Shown here: piece after piece, positions 22,121 to 39,939 of the stretch
Layout: every line of letters begins with the position of its first letter
How positions within the stretch are numbered: the stretch's first letter is position 1
Origin: Theristus sp. LFF4_11
Taxonomy: Eukaryota > Nematoda > Chromadorea > Monhysterida > Xyalidae
Assembly (NCBI GenBank): GCA_030248135.1
Contig: JASANC010001151.1
Span: forward strand, 62,001 to 126,000
DNA length: 64,000 bases
Direction: 5' to 3'
Made by a program: the position numbers and the translations under genes
The notes under the pieces: generated by a model
Told to the model about the DNA's origin: nothing
The model's database searches: none
What the model saw: only the letters and a program-made list of their open reading frames with translations

Positions 22121-25100
22121 GATCACGTGTGCTGAAAGTGCAACGCTCAGGTTTGTGCTCGTTGTGTACTTGCAGCTCAGGAACAAAAGTCGAACACAGA
22201 AGCCATCGGACACATGTAACATCGAAAACAAAGTTGGCTGGCATGTCTATGCTGTACAGGTTGCTAAACAATGGAACGAAGCGAGGCTTAGCGAGCGATG
22301 GAGAGAATGACAGTGGTGTATCGGTGGTTTGATCTTCAGATGGAAACAAATGATCAATAGACAGCTGTGTACATGTAACAATGTCCACGTGTAATCAGAT
22401 GGCATTCCGGTTGCACTGGAGTACTGAACTAAACTTGGCAACAAAATAAGCAAGCATCGTGATGGCTCGAAATATTCAAGCCACACCGAAGAGGTATAAA
22501 CGCCACGGGGGAGTTGGCGTGGTGCAGTGGCGGATATATAATATTGGAAAGGAAACTCAACTGGAGCGTGAAATTCATAGTCAATCATGGTTTTCTAAAT
22601 CGTGGTGTGAACTCGAAAACGCAAAATTATATATTGCTAGCGCAAGCGATGGTTTTAAAAATATGCTCTGTATTTGGCTGTGTTCGACGCCAAGATGTGT
22701 CGAGTCGCAATGTGCTGTTAAGGATATGATAGCACGGCCCAGCAGTTGCAACAGGAGAATGAATTAAGTATTGATGCCGCTGTGTATGGGCATGTTGCTG
22801 CATGAACATCAAGACGCGTCTAACATGACATGAGCCCGCTGGCAGTGGTATGTTCGACTCGACAATTAATGGGAAACCGTACAGGATGCACGTATGGCTG
22901 CGTGTCCATCAGACGCTGAAGACGCTCGGTTCCTTGCAAACCAGAAACACATAAAATTCTAACGAATAGCATTGCGCCAGACGCCGCTGCGTCAAAATCG
23001 CGCATCGGACACACACACACACCGTGACCAGACTCTGTGACTGTGTATGTACATGCACAGTGGCCATATGTGCGGCTGTAGTTAACGTATCATCTAAAAT
23101 TCATAGTGAACTACTTGGCCAGAGTGAAGGAGCTTCGAGTTAGTTAGTGACCATTGCTGCGCTGAGTTCGAGCTTGTCCAGTAGCAACAAGTGAGGATTT
23201 CCATAAATCAATTCGAAGAATGCGTTCTCATGCACACACTTGGCCTGTAATGTTAGGACGTGAGAGAAACAGATATGGCAGCAAGCAAGCTCATTTTCAA
23301 CACGAGCCGCATGGTGTTGTGGCTTTGGAAAAGGGAGTGGAACATTGGGGTAAATTACGCATCGGCACTAATCGCAAGGGAGTACCAACTTTAAAAGTAA
23401 AAATCTACTTTCAATTTTGCACATCAGAGAAATACAGAAAGCAAGCGAAGTGCGACAACACATCAGCACTAAATGTGCGTAATGATGATTAAGAGCATGC
23501 TGATAATGTTGAAACGGCACCATTGCCACTGACAGTGAATGTAGGGTATTAAAATATGCAGGCAGGCGCTAGTAAGAATAATGGGCACTGCGTGTCCAGC
23601 GGCATGGGCGTCCACTGTCAGTTCGAATCAATTCAGCAGTTCATCGGTGCGTATTTTAACAATAATGCATTAACAGTGGAGGTTCAGCGTGCAGTCTAAT
23701 GATCATTAGCATTGGTGCATGGTGGTGCAATGCAGTTGTAGTCTGACGCCGGCTACGCTCGGTTACCTGAGCACAGTTGTGTCGGCGATGCCACTGCTCT
23801 AGCCATGTTCGATCGACGATAACTGCAGCCTTACTCAGTGACCACTGTTCACGTTGCAGAACGTATAGAAATACAATTGCTGCGCGGACAAGTTGACAGC
23901 AGTGTTTCAAATTTTTCACACCTAAGAAGTGTGAACTTTGGTTCTGATAGCGAGTCTAGATGGTTTTTTTATTTTGTTCGACAATACGACGTGTAAATAA
24001 ACGAGCCAAAATGTGCTGCGTTTTGAACGGGCACGAAACCAGAGGACAACGTTGGTGGGTGTTTGTTTCTGGCGCTGTGTGACTGCGTTCAGAGTGTCGT
24101 TATAATCGGCTCATGTTGCTCTGCCCTGCGTTGGTCTCGTGTGTTGATTGGTCTGTTTTCGATTGCATATGACAGCAGCAACACACACACACACCGTAAG
24201 CAGCCTGGTGTTGGTGTGTGCGCACACTGACGCGCGGGTCTCTGTTTGTTTGCTGTGCGGATTTACAGGCAACGTCGCGGGTCCGATCGACCAAAGTTTG
24301 TACGTGCAGTGAACGTAGCTTTTGTGGGCTCGTCGCTGTTTGATTGTCGCAGAGGCTTAGCGTTGTTTTGAAATGCTGACTTGGTTTGAATCACACCTGT
24401 TTGCGTTGCACAAAGGTGTGAGAAGAACCTTCGCCGCTGGAGAAGCGTCAACTGAGCAGCTACATTTGAACGTGGTGGTAGCGCCCGAACAACCACAAAT
24501 CAAAGGCAGCCGTCACAGCTCTTGCAGTTGTATAGTTTCGTTGGTCGTAAATTCAACCGATGCGGCAATTTGTATTAATTTGCTGCGGTCGCCGAGTATC
24601 ATTAATCGTTGCTGTGCTGCGGCGATTTGTCGCAATCTGTTATAAAATTACCGAAGAGCACATCAATAATAATAAAAATAATAAATGCGAAAGGCCACGT
24701 ATAGAACAGAGGCGCAAAAGTCAGCGCAGAATAGTCAGTGCGCGCGGTGAGACTGCGCGTTATTATGAATAATTACTACATAAAAGCGAACATGACTGCT
24801 GCGTGTGTGCGCAATAATACAGAAGTTTGCCCGTTTTTTTTGATTTATATGGCGGCCGTCGAAGGGCAATTTATAATCGTATGTTGCGACGAGCACCGAT
24901 CGAGGGACACACAGCGAATTATTCCGTGTAAAACGTTGCACTGCTCTGTGTAGTGGCTGCGTGGCTGCGTGCGTTGCGTTGAGAAATGTGATACGACGTG
25001 TCTCAGTTTGCGTGCGTGTCTTCAGCAGTCTGTCGTGCATAGCGCCGTTTTGCTGATGATTACCGGGGGTGTTGTGTTGGTCGCTGCTCGCTGATGATGC

Positions 25101-28100
25101 TGTGTAACCGCAGCCGTATATGATGCAGTCTCGCTCGCACAATCTCCACACACGTCCATATGCGCATCAAAAACAAAAAACAGCCGTTGCAGTCAATCTC
25201 TCGGCGTGCTTTGCTTTGGCGTCGTTTTGGATGGTTGCTCCGGCGTGATGTGTGATACGAGCGCGCATGCACAATTGTCAGTCAGTCAAGTAAACGAGAG
25301 AGAGAGAGAGAGAGTTTTGTGTGCGATCTGCAGAGGCTGCTCCTTGGTTCGACGTCGTTGTCGTCGTCGTCGTTGTGTCTGGCGAAACTCAGTGTTGTGT
25401 TCAGTGCCCGCGCACACATCAATAGTTATGCGGTTTCTCAGCGCGTATCAGTCGACAGCAAGCAGCGCACTTTTCACAGCGAACGTTTTTGGAGAGAGCA
25501 CGGAACGCGCGTCAAAATCACAAAAAACCAGCACTTCGTGTGACAGTGACAGTTTCGCTATCTGTTTCCAGTTCTCGTTCGCCGACGGCTTGCGCGCGCA
25601 CCCAGTACTAAACGATGCGTTTTGATAGTTGGTTTTTTTTTTCGGAATGGTTGGCTGTGTGGAATGCTTGCTGCCGCGTTGTATGATGTAGATGGAAGGC
25701 CGGGTCTGAAACGGCCGAGACGAGAACGCCTATGACGAACGGTGTATTAGTGTCGCTCGCTGTGTTATGTTAGCTTCTCAAATATAGATAGATAGCTGGA
25801 GACGAAGCGCAACGGACGGGACGCCGCTTGCTAAGCTTATGTATTAGTGAGATGATTGCTCGCAGTGATACATAGAACAGCATAAGTCACTGACTGACTA
25901 CTGCAGTGGCTGTTCGGGTGTCAACTGGCCGTATATAACGGTGGAGTGGTGTGTACTGTTCGCAATGGTTATGATATGGTGCCTATATGTGTGTGTGTGT
26001 GCGGCTGTCGCTGCGCGCCCATTAATCACGCCGTATACATGGTCGTGTAGTGTCCCATACTGCCAAGAGTAATCGCCCATCCGGCTGCATGCTGACATTC
26101 ACTGACATGCGCGCATCCATCTTGGTTATATGAGTCAATTGCGCCGGAGCGCGCTCGCCCTCGCTGCACCAGAACGCACAGCGCTGAATCTCGCTAGCAC
26201 ACGCGCGCGCATCAACTTGTGTGAATTATGCAGTGTGCTTATTTAGATTATTATTGTGACGCAACCGAACCACTACGGACATGGACAGCTCTCTGGCTGT
26301 TGTTTTTGCTAGTTTTTTCTGTTCTTTTAGTCCATGGTACGAACGAACGGAGACTGGTAATCTGATTATGTACATGAAGCCAATGGTGCAAAACGTTGGA
26401 ACACATTTGCCTTGAAAAATAGTAAGTGACTGACAATAAGTATTTGAAACAATTTTTGAAACAAGAAAATCAGCAAAAGTGAGAATGAAGAATTATTGCT
26501 TAGTCAAATAAACAGAACAGTATAACTTGGAATATATGGTTGCACTGATGCAATGATCTGTTTGCGAACAATCGATCATTACTTCAAATGACAAATGGAA
26601 CATGAATTTCGAACACGGTTCATGTGGGTGGACTGAGTCGATTTGGAGAAAATGTATGAGCCACACGAGCAAACATCAGTTATTTAAAAAACAATTCATC
26701 ACACAGGAGTGCAAAACATCCGCGGTAAAAGTAACAATGACTGACTGAAACCGCGAAGACTAAGTGACGTTTATCTTCGCTCTGAAACGAACAACGAACT
26801 GCGTTGGAATGAAGTTTCCTGCTTTGATGCGCAGCAAAAAGTGCACACACGGGCGCACGCACCGGCAACTGGTTTCTGGTTCTCAGATTTCAAAAAACGA
26901 TATGATATGACGTGCGCTTTTTCGGTGCATTGAGGCGCAAAAACGCAGCAACAGTAATATAGTAGAACTTGGATGCGCACAAACAGCAAACGCGAATGAA
27001 AAAGAGCAAGACAAGCGGCTGGAGATATATGTTTGCAGCATATTGGACGGGCGCGTTGAGAGAACGAGTGTGCACTAGACGGTCTGAGATGTGCAGCTCC
27101 TATGAAAATGGCAGTCGCCACCGGACGGACAGGTACAGAGCGCAGTGCGCGGCTGGCAGCAACGCAGACACAAGAGCGTGTCATGTTGCTGGAGGCTCTG
27201 CTGAACTTGAGACGGCATACGTCAGTCACGCGTCAATCAGTGGCGCACATTGCATGTCATCGCGCAAATGTGCGTGCGTGTACACCGAATGAACGAATGG
27301 CAACTGATATGCCTGCCCTGTTGTGCCTGTGCCGCACTGCCAACATCGGCGCGCTTTTGACAGCGCGCAGGAAGCCTATGCCTACACACGCGGACGAACT
27401 CACTGAAGTTCATAGGTCCATTTCCTTTTGTAATGGCCTCTGACAGCGTTCTGGACGATTATGGTGCCTTGGCTGTATATGAAATTGAAGATTGAGCAAA
27501 ATAATGCGTGTAATACTGAAAATGGCTCACGATACGATACCTGCTGTTGAGAGTATTAGCCGTTGATGTTATCGGTCTTCTGGCTGCTGCTTGACATGAA
27601 AGCGACCCATCTAATATTTCACTGACGAAATCGAAAAATATTTGCTGTGCATTTGCTCGTTCGCAACAGCACCAGCGACGACAAACCCAAGTGAGGTCTG
27701 TTTCGGACAGTAGCGATTGTTTTTTTTGCGCGCAAAATTCTTGTTGACAACTGCAGTGTTTGCGGGTCACGGCGATTTGCGGAGCCGAGAGAGATACACT
27801 TGCAGTTGGTAACATAATACAATCGAGCAGTGGCGGGTTTGCATGTACACACACAGACGCAGGAGGCCAAACAGTGCAGTGCAACAGCGCACAAGCACCG
27901 TGTTGCGACTATACGCTTGTGTAAACAGAATACTTGCACTTGCTGCTAATGCAAACTTGCGGCGGTCGCAGCAGACGGTGTGCGCTTTTCGATTGTCGAA
28001 AGACTTTGAGGATACGGGCTACACTAACGGCTGAACACTGCTGCACCTACTGAATGCAAACAATTTTGCAAGGCAAATGAAATGCAAACAGGTGAACCTG

Positions 28101-30637
28101 CCAACCACTGCGACAGCAGTCTGCAGTCCGCAAAAAATCTATTCGTTGAGTGAAGTAAGCAAAATGGTTTAGCTATTAAAAAAATATGATGACACAAAGA
28201 ACAGCGTAAACGTTTTGTTTTGGCACGTTTCATCGATCAGAAGAGAAAAAAACGGTGTCGTTATCATCAGTGACTGTTGACACCATGCAGGTATGATGCA
28301 GCGGCAGTGGCGTTTTGTTTGTTTTTAACGGCCATTACCACACTCTACTCCACCCCATTGTCTTTAAACAACAATGTTGACTGCAAGATTGCATTGGGCG
28401 CAAAGATCAGCACAATTTAAAAATGAACCTTTCAATGATGAAGGTAAAACGCAATTTTATGAATGCTCAGTAAGATGAACAGCAGTGAAGATTTGCTGCT
28501 GTTCACGACTTGAAAACACGGTTCAGTTGTTGAAATGTGAAAAAACGTTTTGATTGGAAAAAAACACGCAAAATGACCGATAGAGAACATGATGATGAGC
28601 AGAAGTTGGTGACGACACGACTGTCACCAGACGCGACCACAGCACATCAATCTATGTCGTTCGTATGTTTTACGAGTTGCCGTCAACTATGAACACAAGC
28701 AATATAAATGTAATAAGTGAAAAATGTGCACTGTGCAACGCACATTACAACTGTCTGCAAGCGCACACCACCAGTCGAGTCAACAACACGGCTGGCAATA
28801 TACTGCCATCCAAATGTCACTGCGTCAACTATAATGCGAATCAAGCAGAGTTATATTGAAAGTCGCTTGCGAGAATCAGGCGACCGAGCAAAAATATGGC
28901 AATACTGAGCAGCAGCAGCAGTAGCAACAGCAGCAGCATCGGCTAAAATGTGCGCGCACCGCACGTGCATTCATGAGCTGCCACCAATATCATGCGAGCT
29001 GTTGCAACGAATTTTCGTTTGACCGCGTCGAGTGACACGTAACGTCGTAATCCACGTGGACACGTCTGTATTTTGTGGCCGTACAATGTAATGAATACAC
29101 ACAGCGTGCTGTCACACGTGATTTGTCAGTGTTTTTGTCACGAGCTGCACCATCGAATATGTACTGATCGCTGTTGCTGTGCTCTGTTACGAGGCATCTC
29201 TGCTTCGCTTGACGCTGTTTCGCAACTGAACAAGGTGCTCGATTTGGCATTTTACATTCAACATGCTGTCGGATTTTTATCCTTGTTTTAAGGCGGCATC
29301 GCTGCGGATGACACAGGACGGACGGTGCCGTACCAGCTACCTGCTGTCGCGTGCGCTGTGCTGCGTGCGCGACACTGCACAATGCACATTTTCATCAATT
29401 TTTTGCAACAGCAACATTGTTATGACATGATTAGTTTTGGCTGAAGATCAGGGTGGAAGGCGGACTATTTAAAAACACGGTGGCACATGATAAACAAGTT
29501 TACAACAACAACACAGTGGTGACTGAAAGCGAAGCGCGCACGACTGAGCCGGTCTGCAGCTGAGCTAAGCCATCCGGAACGCAGCGCATTGCGACCACCG
29601 ACGGACGAATGCGCGCAATCATTCGAATGGAAAATGCAATTAGTGTGGTGTCCGAACATATTTGTACGTATGAAATGTACATTTCGTATTCTGTCGGGGT
29701 TTCTGTGTCAAGTGCTTCGAGTACTTTTTGTGTCTTCCTTAAAAGCACTACTACATGCACAATTTCGGTTGTGAATCATTTTTTTGCTGTGATGTCACCG
29801 TAATTGTGGTGTCCCGGCCGGATGAGAACAATGTTTCTGTATAGTTGCGTTCCTCTGTGTGCTTTTTGTATTGAAACACACAGTGCGCACTTGAATTGCC
29901 AACTCAGCGGGGTGCCTGCCTGACCCAGGCAAACTGAGCGGATGAATTAATTTTTGCCGTGTAATTTCATGCTTGAATGAGTGGCACACAAATGCGTGCA
30001 CACCTTGAATCGCAGGCGGTCTATTGTTTCCAGTTGATCTGATTGCTCTCTATCAATCTGACGTAAGCCGGGATGGCACAATTCCACGTGCACATCGTCA
30101 AATGTCTCTGTTGCGTTCATCAGAATGTCAATTCTCTGCACAGATTGCAAACCGAACTTTGAGCAATAATGAAGCCTTCGGCTGTTTAAGTGAAATGCAT
30201 TGTGAAAATTACGAACTTTTATCTAATCTGGCTCTATCTGGGACAGTTTTATTTCATTTTATTTTCTTGACACTAACTTGCTGTGACTACAATGTTTCAT
30301 TCGAAACAAAGCAATATATCTCAATTTAAAAAAAATTGCAAAATCGCACATCTGTCTTACAGGTGCTTTCAAACTGAGTAAACCACAGGTTCATAAGTCC
30401 GTAAACCATTGTGTTAAAACTGCACAGGAAACAGATCAGTACCGTGTACATAACCATATCACACATCAAACGCACCGAAAAAACATTGATTTCAATACAA
30501 TGTTAGTTAGATCTGTGTTCGAAAACTGTACAGGTCCACATGCAAAGTCACAGACTTCGTCATTTCGATCGATTACTTTGATCAAGGCAAGAACGCAGCA
30601 GTCTGTTCAGCAGCACATACAGTAGGCCAGCAGAGCG
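22121..30637. other. 8.5 kb gene-free, MITE-poor region upstream of FGFRL1
   Basis: Both neighbours (FGFRL1 at left, the MLCK-like kinase at right) are on the minus strand, so this is the upstream side of FGFRL1 and the downstream side of the kinase. I found no exon with splice-consistent ends, and no copy of the MITE families that crowd the rest of the window. The base composition is complex, with many CA/TG-rich and GCGC-containing stretches and short simple repeats: (AC)n near 23010, (GA)n at about 25295-25314, (GT)n near 25990 and (CAG)n near 28910. It could be regulatory DNA, untranslated exons or an undetected noncoding gene. Confidence 0.5.
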
Positions 30638-34282
<3,645 letters not shown>

Positions 34283-36635
34283 TGTTTTTGCTCGACCGAA
34301 GGAATGGATTACGAAAACCAAAGCACTGCAGCACAGCAGGCGCAGATGCGCACAACACAACACAGACAGCTGGACTTGCTAGCGACTATTTTTTTCGAGG
34401 TCAATTGCATTGCAAGCGTGTGCGTGCACGTACGCAAAGGCGACTGTGCAATCTCGGGCGTTCGTCGATGGTCGGTCCAAAAGCAACGTGTTCTTTCAAA
34501 AATCTATCACTGTTATTTTTTTTGCTGTTATACAACTGGTGTCATCAGTTTAGCGGCACACGCAGCTGATTTCTGCTGTTACTGGCGATGAACGACGATG
34601 AATTGATGCGGATTTTCGTCGTTGTTGTATTGTTCATGAGGATTACACGAACAACAAGGCAACAAGACTAAACAGAAAACAGATCGAACTGGTCTGCGTG
34701 GAGGATGTTGGAGCTGACGCAAAAAGTAACAACAACAACAACAACACCAACAACAACAACAACGCTGTTTCTGTTGTGAAAATGCACGGATCGGTTGTGT
34801 ACAAAAACACGCGCTACACTCCACTTTAAACGGCGTTCAAAGCCGCGTTTAGTCCACTTGATAATGTCTGACGACTCTGTTCACCAGTGTTGCGCAACAA
34901 CGTTGCCACTGACAAAAAAATATTCGAAAAGCTGGTTTTGAAAAATATGTTCGCGTTGTGGTAACGCGATAACCTTGTGCACTTATGTGCGTTGCACGAA
35001 CTGTGCGTCTGTGTGTGTGTGTGGCGGTTGGCAGCAACAGAAAGCGCACGTCACACCTATTGCGGCTGACGATTGATAACCAACGCGCGTGTTACAACAA
35101 CGGCAGCAGAAGCTGTGCTACTGGCGTGTCTGTTTTTGTGGCTATTCCTTGATGTAAATGTTCAAGAATGCCCTACGTCGGTGTGTTTCAACAACTCCGT
35201 CGTGTAATGCGGATGAGTTTGAAGTTATGGAGTGCGCATGTCGTCGCTTGGGATGGCCTGCTTCAAGTTATCTTTTCAGTTTTGTTGAGTGTGTTTCTCT
35301 CGTCTGTGCGAACAGAGTGTGCATACAGGGGTGATCGTTAAACAACTGCATTAGCACGTCTGTTGTTGGCCTCTTCGCCACTATTGTTTTAGGGCTATCG
35401 ATTTTTTTGCCATATAACCAACTTCTGCAGAGTGTTCGATGTTTATGACAATTTAAATATCGAAAAATGTCATAGCAACGCACGAAATGACCTCTGTAAA
35501 ATAACTACGTTCGAGTGTTTATGTCGCATTACGCTGCTAAACGTCTCTGCAGTGAGCCCAAACTCGGTTTCTAACTTTTTTTAAATTATCGCTCTTTTAG
35601 CAACAGACCCGTGCCCGTTCAGTCTTTGCTGACGCCATAAAACCGGTTCAACTGCTTCTGGCTGTTTTCGTTTCCATCTTATTCGTTGCGCTTTTTGTTT
35701 ATGTTCTTTTGAAAGAGACACGTTGAGGGTCGCTGTTGTGGCATTTCAGTTGACAGTCTGCGGTCTTGGTGGCCCCTGTCCAGCCCGCACCAGAAATTCG
35801 TCATTCTCAAAAAAAGTTGTTCAGCGGGCATTATACTGCAGCCCACATTTCGGATGTCGCGGTGCTTGTCTTGTCTCACTGCTTCAGCTTGGCCAATTTG
35901 AGTTTGCAACAGAAAAGCAATGCAAATACATACAAATACATACATACGTACATACAAAAAGCACAATGTTTTGCTTATTTTACAGAAAAAAGCAACCTTT
36001 GTTTTTAAAATTTCATATAAGTTTACATTTCACGGCTACAGATTGTGGTGCGATTCCTCACGCATGAAACAATACGCCGCATAGTGATCGATACACAATC
36101 AATAGTCAGCGTCAAACGCAAAATGTGAAGATTGAGAGACCAAGTTTGATATCAAAGACAACTCGCAGACGGTGTGTGGTGCGAACAACACCGATAACAA
36201 TTACACAACAGTGATCATCTATACAGGTTGCACAGGGGTGTGTGGCTGGATATAAGTGGGTTATTTGTAAAAAAACGGTATTTTGAAAAACTATTTTTCT
36301 CACTTTAAACGCGTGATTAATAAGTTTTACACCCCCGTCGCCGAAAATAGATATAACTGCAAATGTTTTGAAAATATTCTCATTGAAACGCATGCGATCA
36401 GTCATACGGTCCCGCTTGAGATACATTTCGTCAGATAATGCACAACTTCGCAGAAACAATGATGTAAAATTAGAATATTGCGCAGAGTTGTTGTGTATCG
36501 ATCAGATAGTGAGTGCCCGAAACACAGTCTCTCTCTGTTTGTTGTCCAATCCGGTCTGGCAGAGAAATAATTGAAAATGTAACAACAACTTCTATTGTTG
36601 TCGTGTTTGGTTCAGTCCGTTTGTTTTTTCCTGCC
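34283..36635. other. Divergent intergenic region, kinase and cuticlin genes
   Basis: This 2.3 kb region separates the kinase start (minus) from the cuticlin start (plus), so it should hold both promoters. Visible features are an (AAC)n microsatellite at about 34729-34763 and an (ATAC)-rich run near 35925-35955. No exon was recognised. Confidence 0.5.
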
Positions 36636-38900
36636 ATGAACACGCAACAATTGTGCTCCAGTCTTCTGGCAGCAAGCTTCACCGCCGGCTGCTTACTGGT
36701 ACGACCGCACACGACCATTTTCAGTGCCTTCAAATGTTCTTGCTTCTTTGGGACCTCATTTGACCCCTCAGTTTCCCCACTATTTTCAGCTGAATTGCGC
36801 CTCGGTGACGTTCGACAACGGGGTCGTTGGTGTGTGAGCGTGTTTGGTTTTATGCACATTTCATTTCATAATGTTGACATTCGAATCGATTTGAAATCAA
36901 CGATTTGCTGCGTAGGCGACCCAGAGCTGGTCTGCGGCGGCAGCGACGTTCTGCTGCGAGTGACCGGCCGTAAACCCATTGAGGGTCACTTGTTTGTCCG
37001 GGGTCACTACACATCGCCAGACTGTCGTGTTGATGGCAACGTCAACGATAACACCATTGAGATACGTCTCGATTGGAACCGCTGTGGCATACAGCGCGAG
37101 CGATCGGTCGCGAAACAGCTGCACATTTTCTAAGACTTCTTTTTGTTTTCAGAGCAAAAACGCGCGTTTTTCTGCGATTCTATTGCAGAGTGACCCGCGA
37201 GGCATCTTCATCAGCACGACGGTTGTGGTTGCGTTTCATCAACAGTTCATCACAAAATTAGATCGTGCCTACATGATTCAGTGCTACTACATGGAGGCCA
37301 ACAAGACGAAGACGACAGAATTGGAGATTGAGTCGGTGGTTTGCACTATCGCAGGTTTTTTAACCTTGAATCTTTTCCCATAAGAACCAAAAAAACGTAG
37401 TCGTTGTGTGCTTTGTTTTCCATTCAGAATGTTGACGACGGCGATGCAGACGCAGGTGGTGCCGATGCCGATCTGTCGCTACGAGGTGTTCGACCCGAAA
37501 ACGTGGCAGCCGATCTATTTCGCTGAAATTGGCCAGCAGGTTTGCTCTATTGGTCGTGTCGAGCGTGCAGTTCCTGTTGCGAAAAAGCTTGTTCTGATGC
37601 AATTTTCCGGTGTTCCACAAATGGACGTGCAACACGGACACAACGGACATCTTCTGCATGACCGTGCACACGTGCAGAGTGGACGATGGTGACGGAGAGC
37701 GGTTGACGTTGATCGACGATGCTGGGTGAAATTATAGGCAACCAGCTGATTGGTTAGTGATCACGCATGCTTTCTGTGCAGGCGTTGCTGTGGAGGTGGA
37801 GTCTGGTCTTTGCACAGAAAGCATGCATCACGTGATCACCAGCCAATCAGCTGATTGCCTAGAATTTAGAGTTTGACTGTAATCAGTTCGACTGTATCAA
37901 TAATTGATTTTGAACGTGAAATCACCAAATATACTTGCTTTAGGTAAGCCTGTTTGGTTCTACAGTGCATTTTTATTCAATCATGGCAAAACTGTGTGCG
38001 TCATTGCAGCTGTTCGACGGATCCATATCTGTTGGGCAACCTGGAGTACATGCAAGACCTGGTGGCTGGACGCGAGGCACATGTCTTCAAATACGCCGAT
38101 CGAGCGAATCTCTTCTTTGACTGTCAGATCACGATCACCATCAAGGAGCCACAGCAGCAGTGTCCCGTACGTTGCTCATCAACAAAGTGCTGTGTTGACA
38201 CAAAATCGAGAAAAGAACATTTCTTTTGCCCTCTTTTCAGCGTCCATTTTGCCCGGAAGTAAGAGTGCGTCAAAAAAGGGCGTCGACGTTCATCAACGGC
38301 ACGAATGAGCAAGAGGAGCGATTTTTGGATGGCCATGGTGTGCTTTTCAGAGAGAGCACCATCGACCCTAAACCAGAGACACATTGACCCTTTAAACAGC
38401 GAATTCACAACGTCTGTGGAAATCAATGAAAAAGCACCATGTCACCCTCGTGGCCTGGTGGTAGTGCGTTAGACTGCAGTCTGTGCGCTCGGGTGATCGA
38501 GCCCCGCCGAGGGGTGTATAGGCACTTAATGACAGAGAAAACTCGATGGGCGCCCTACTCAATGGCGTTCTGTACGCTTCTCTGGGTTAGCCCTGGCTAA
38601 AAACATCGCCTAAAAATCACCACAACAAACAACAACAACAACAACCATTATTGTGCAGAGTGGTCGGCGAACGACAGCGACGTGCTGCTGGATGTGGCGG
38701 CCGACGACTCGGACGTGCTCGATGAGAACGACGGCGTGTGCATGACGTTCGTGTGGTTCACGGTGTTTGCGCTGATCAACGTCGCCCTGTGCACTGCGTC
38801 CGCGTTGATGTGCTCCGCTTCGTACTCGGCACGAAAACACGCGATCAACCACAACAGCCGTGATGCCAGCCGAGCCACCGCAGTCTCGGATGGACGTTGA
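36636..38900 (+). CDS. Cuticlin-like ZP-domain membrane protein
   Basis: ZP-domain cuticlins are secreted through a transmembrane precursor and polymerise in cuticle. Nine exons are 36636-36698, 36790-36829, 36916-37106, 37189-37331, 37428-37539, 37610-37725, 38010-38166, 38241-38337 and 38659-38900, giving 386 residues. A signal peptide MNTQQLCSSLLAASFTAGCL leads into TFDNGVVGDPELVCGGSD, ISTTVVVAFHQQFITKLDRA, IQCYYMEANKT, MLTTAMQTQVVPMPICRYEV, FHKWTCNTDTTDIFCMTVHT and EAHVFKYADRANLFFDCQIT, the standard cuticlin blocks. A furin-type site RQKR (residues 284-287) follows the ZP domain. An acidic linker, a membrane helix (about 336-359) and a short tail complete it. The acceptor before exon 6 reads TTTTCCG-GTG where CAG is expected. 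A SINE lies in intron 8 and a MITE in intron 6. Confidence 0.9.
37735..37866. mobile_element. MITE family A in cuticlin intron 6
   Basis: TAGGCAACCAGCTGATTGG on the left pairs with CCAATCAGCTGATTGCCTA on the right. GCATGCTTTCTGTGCA and its complement continue the arms. It begins about 9 bases after the exon 6 donor. Confidence 0.8.
38443..38646 (+). mobile_element. tRNA-derived SINE, family 1, in cuticlin intron 8
   Basis: Box A-like TGGCCTGGTGGTAGTGCG is at 38451 and box B-like GGTGATCGAGCCCC at 38492. A non-tRNA body and an (AAC)n tail to 38646 follow. It is the same unit as 31722-31915 and 54845-55045. It is not a functional tRNA gene because no cloverleaf 3' half follows. Confidence 0.85.
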
Positions 38901-39939
38901 ATCGCTCGCTTACGTTCATTTGACTATTGTGCGTAATTTGTTGGTGGTGTAAGAAACATGCGGGTAATGCTATGAACATACACTTGTGCGACAGTGAGAT
39001 TTGTACAAAGTTGTAACTTTTGTGGTGCACCAGTCCTTTGAAGGATACTCAATGAACCGCTCCACAGCCTATATTCTTTCCAGTTCATTTCATTAAAAGC
39101 ACACATAAACGGCGCAAGCTTATTGTCAGCTTTTGAGTATGCATGATTAGATGTACACTAGTTTTAATTTGCATGGTCGGTGGGTGAAACTCACGCCAGT
39201 ATGTACATTTCCTTTGCATATATAAAATGCGACCACTCGCTGATGATACCTATGACCTGGAAATAGGAGCCAAGAAGTGAAAGTGCAACATTTCTTCAAG
39301 ACCTCATACATGTATCATTGCGTATGCATATGATGCGAATATGAGAGCTACACTGTATCTAAAGATACGTGCAATAATACACTGATAAGTCAAGTGAAAG
39401 TGCCAATGATTGGCAAACACAACTCGTTCAACATCGCTGAAATTATTTTACATCTCATGATTTTTTAAAACTTGCGTTCAGCAGCGCAACAGTGAATCCA
39501 ACACAGATGAATGGTGTTAAGCATCGAGAAAAAAAACTTGTTGTGGGAGGCACGGCAGCGAACTCCCACAAAATTATTTCAGAAAGCTCATTGCAAAAAT
39601 TTTAAAATTTCAATCGGCCATAACTTTCATCATTGCTGATGAAATGAAAAAAAATCTTTTTGCTGTACAAAGGGGTGCACCCTATTCATCGGTACCAAAA
39701 AATGAAACATTGCATGTTCCTGTGGTTTAGCAGAACAAAAAACCAAAAAATCCAAATCTTGTTGTCGTTGTCGTTGTCGTTGTTGTCGACCATTTTTGGT
39801 GTCCATTCAAAATCAAAATGTTTGTTTAAATTTTAATCGCAAATTGAACGGCAACCTATGTAAGTGAGTGTAAGTGGCTAGGCAACTACGCTGAGAGTAA
39901 CTGGCTGGGTGGCGAATTGTGAAAATGTCATTTTGTCCC

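Noticed and set aside
36513..37133. 206-residue frame as a single-exon start of the cuticlin
   Set aside because: It crosses real introns. The spliced model gives a signal peptide, FDNGVVGDPELVC and matching phases, whereas this frame lacks the conserved junction.
38450..38520. Possible tRNA gene (A and B boxes)
   Set aside because: Three copies share a long non-tRNA body and an (AAC)n tail, and no acceptor stem closes, so it is a SINE.
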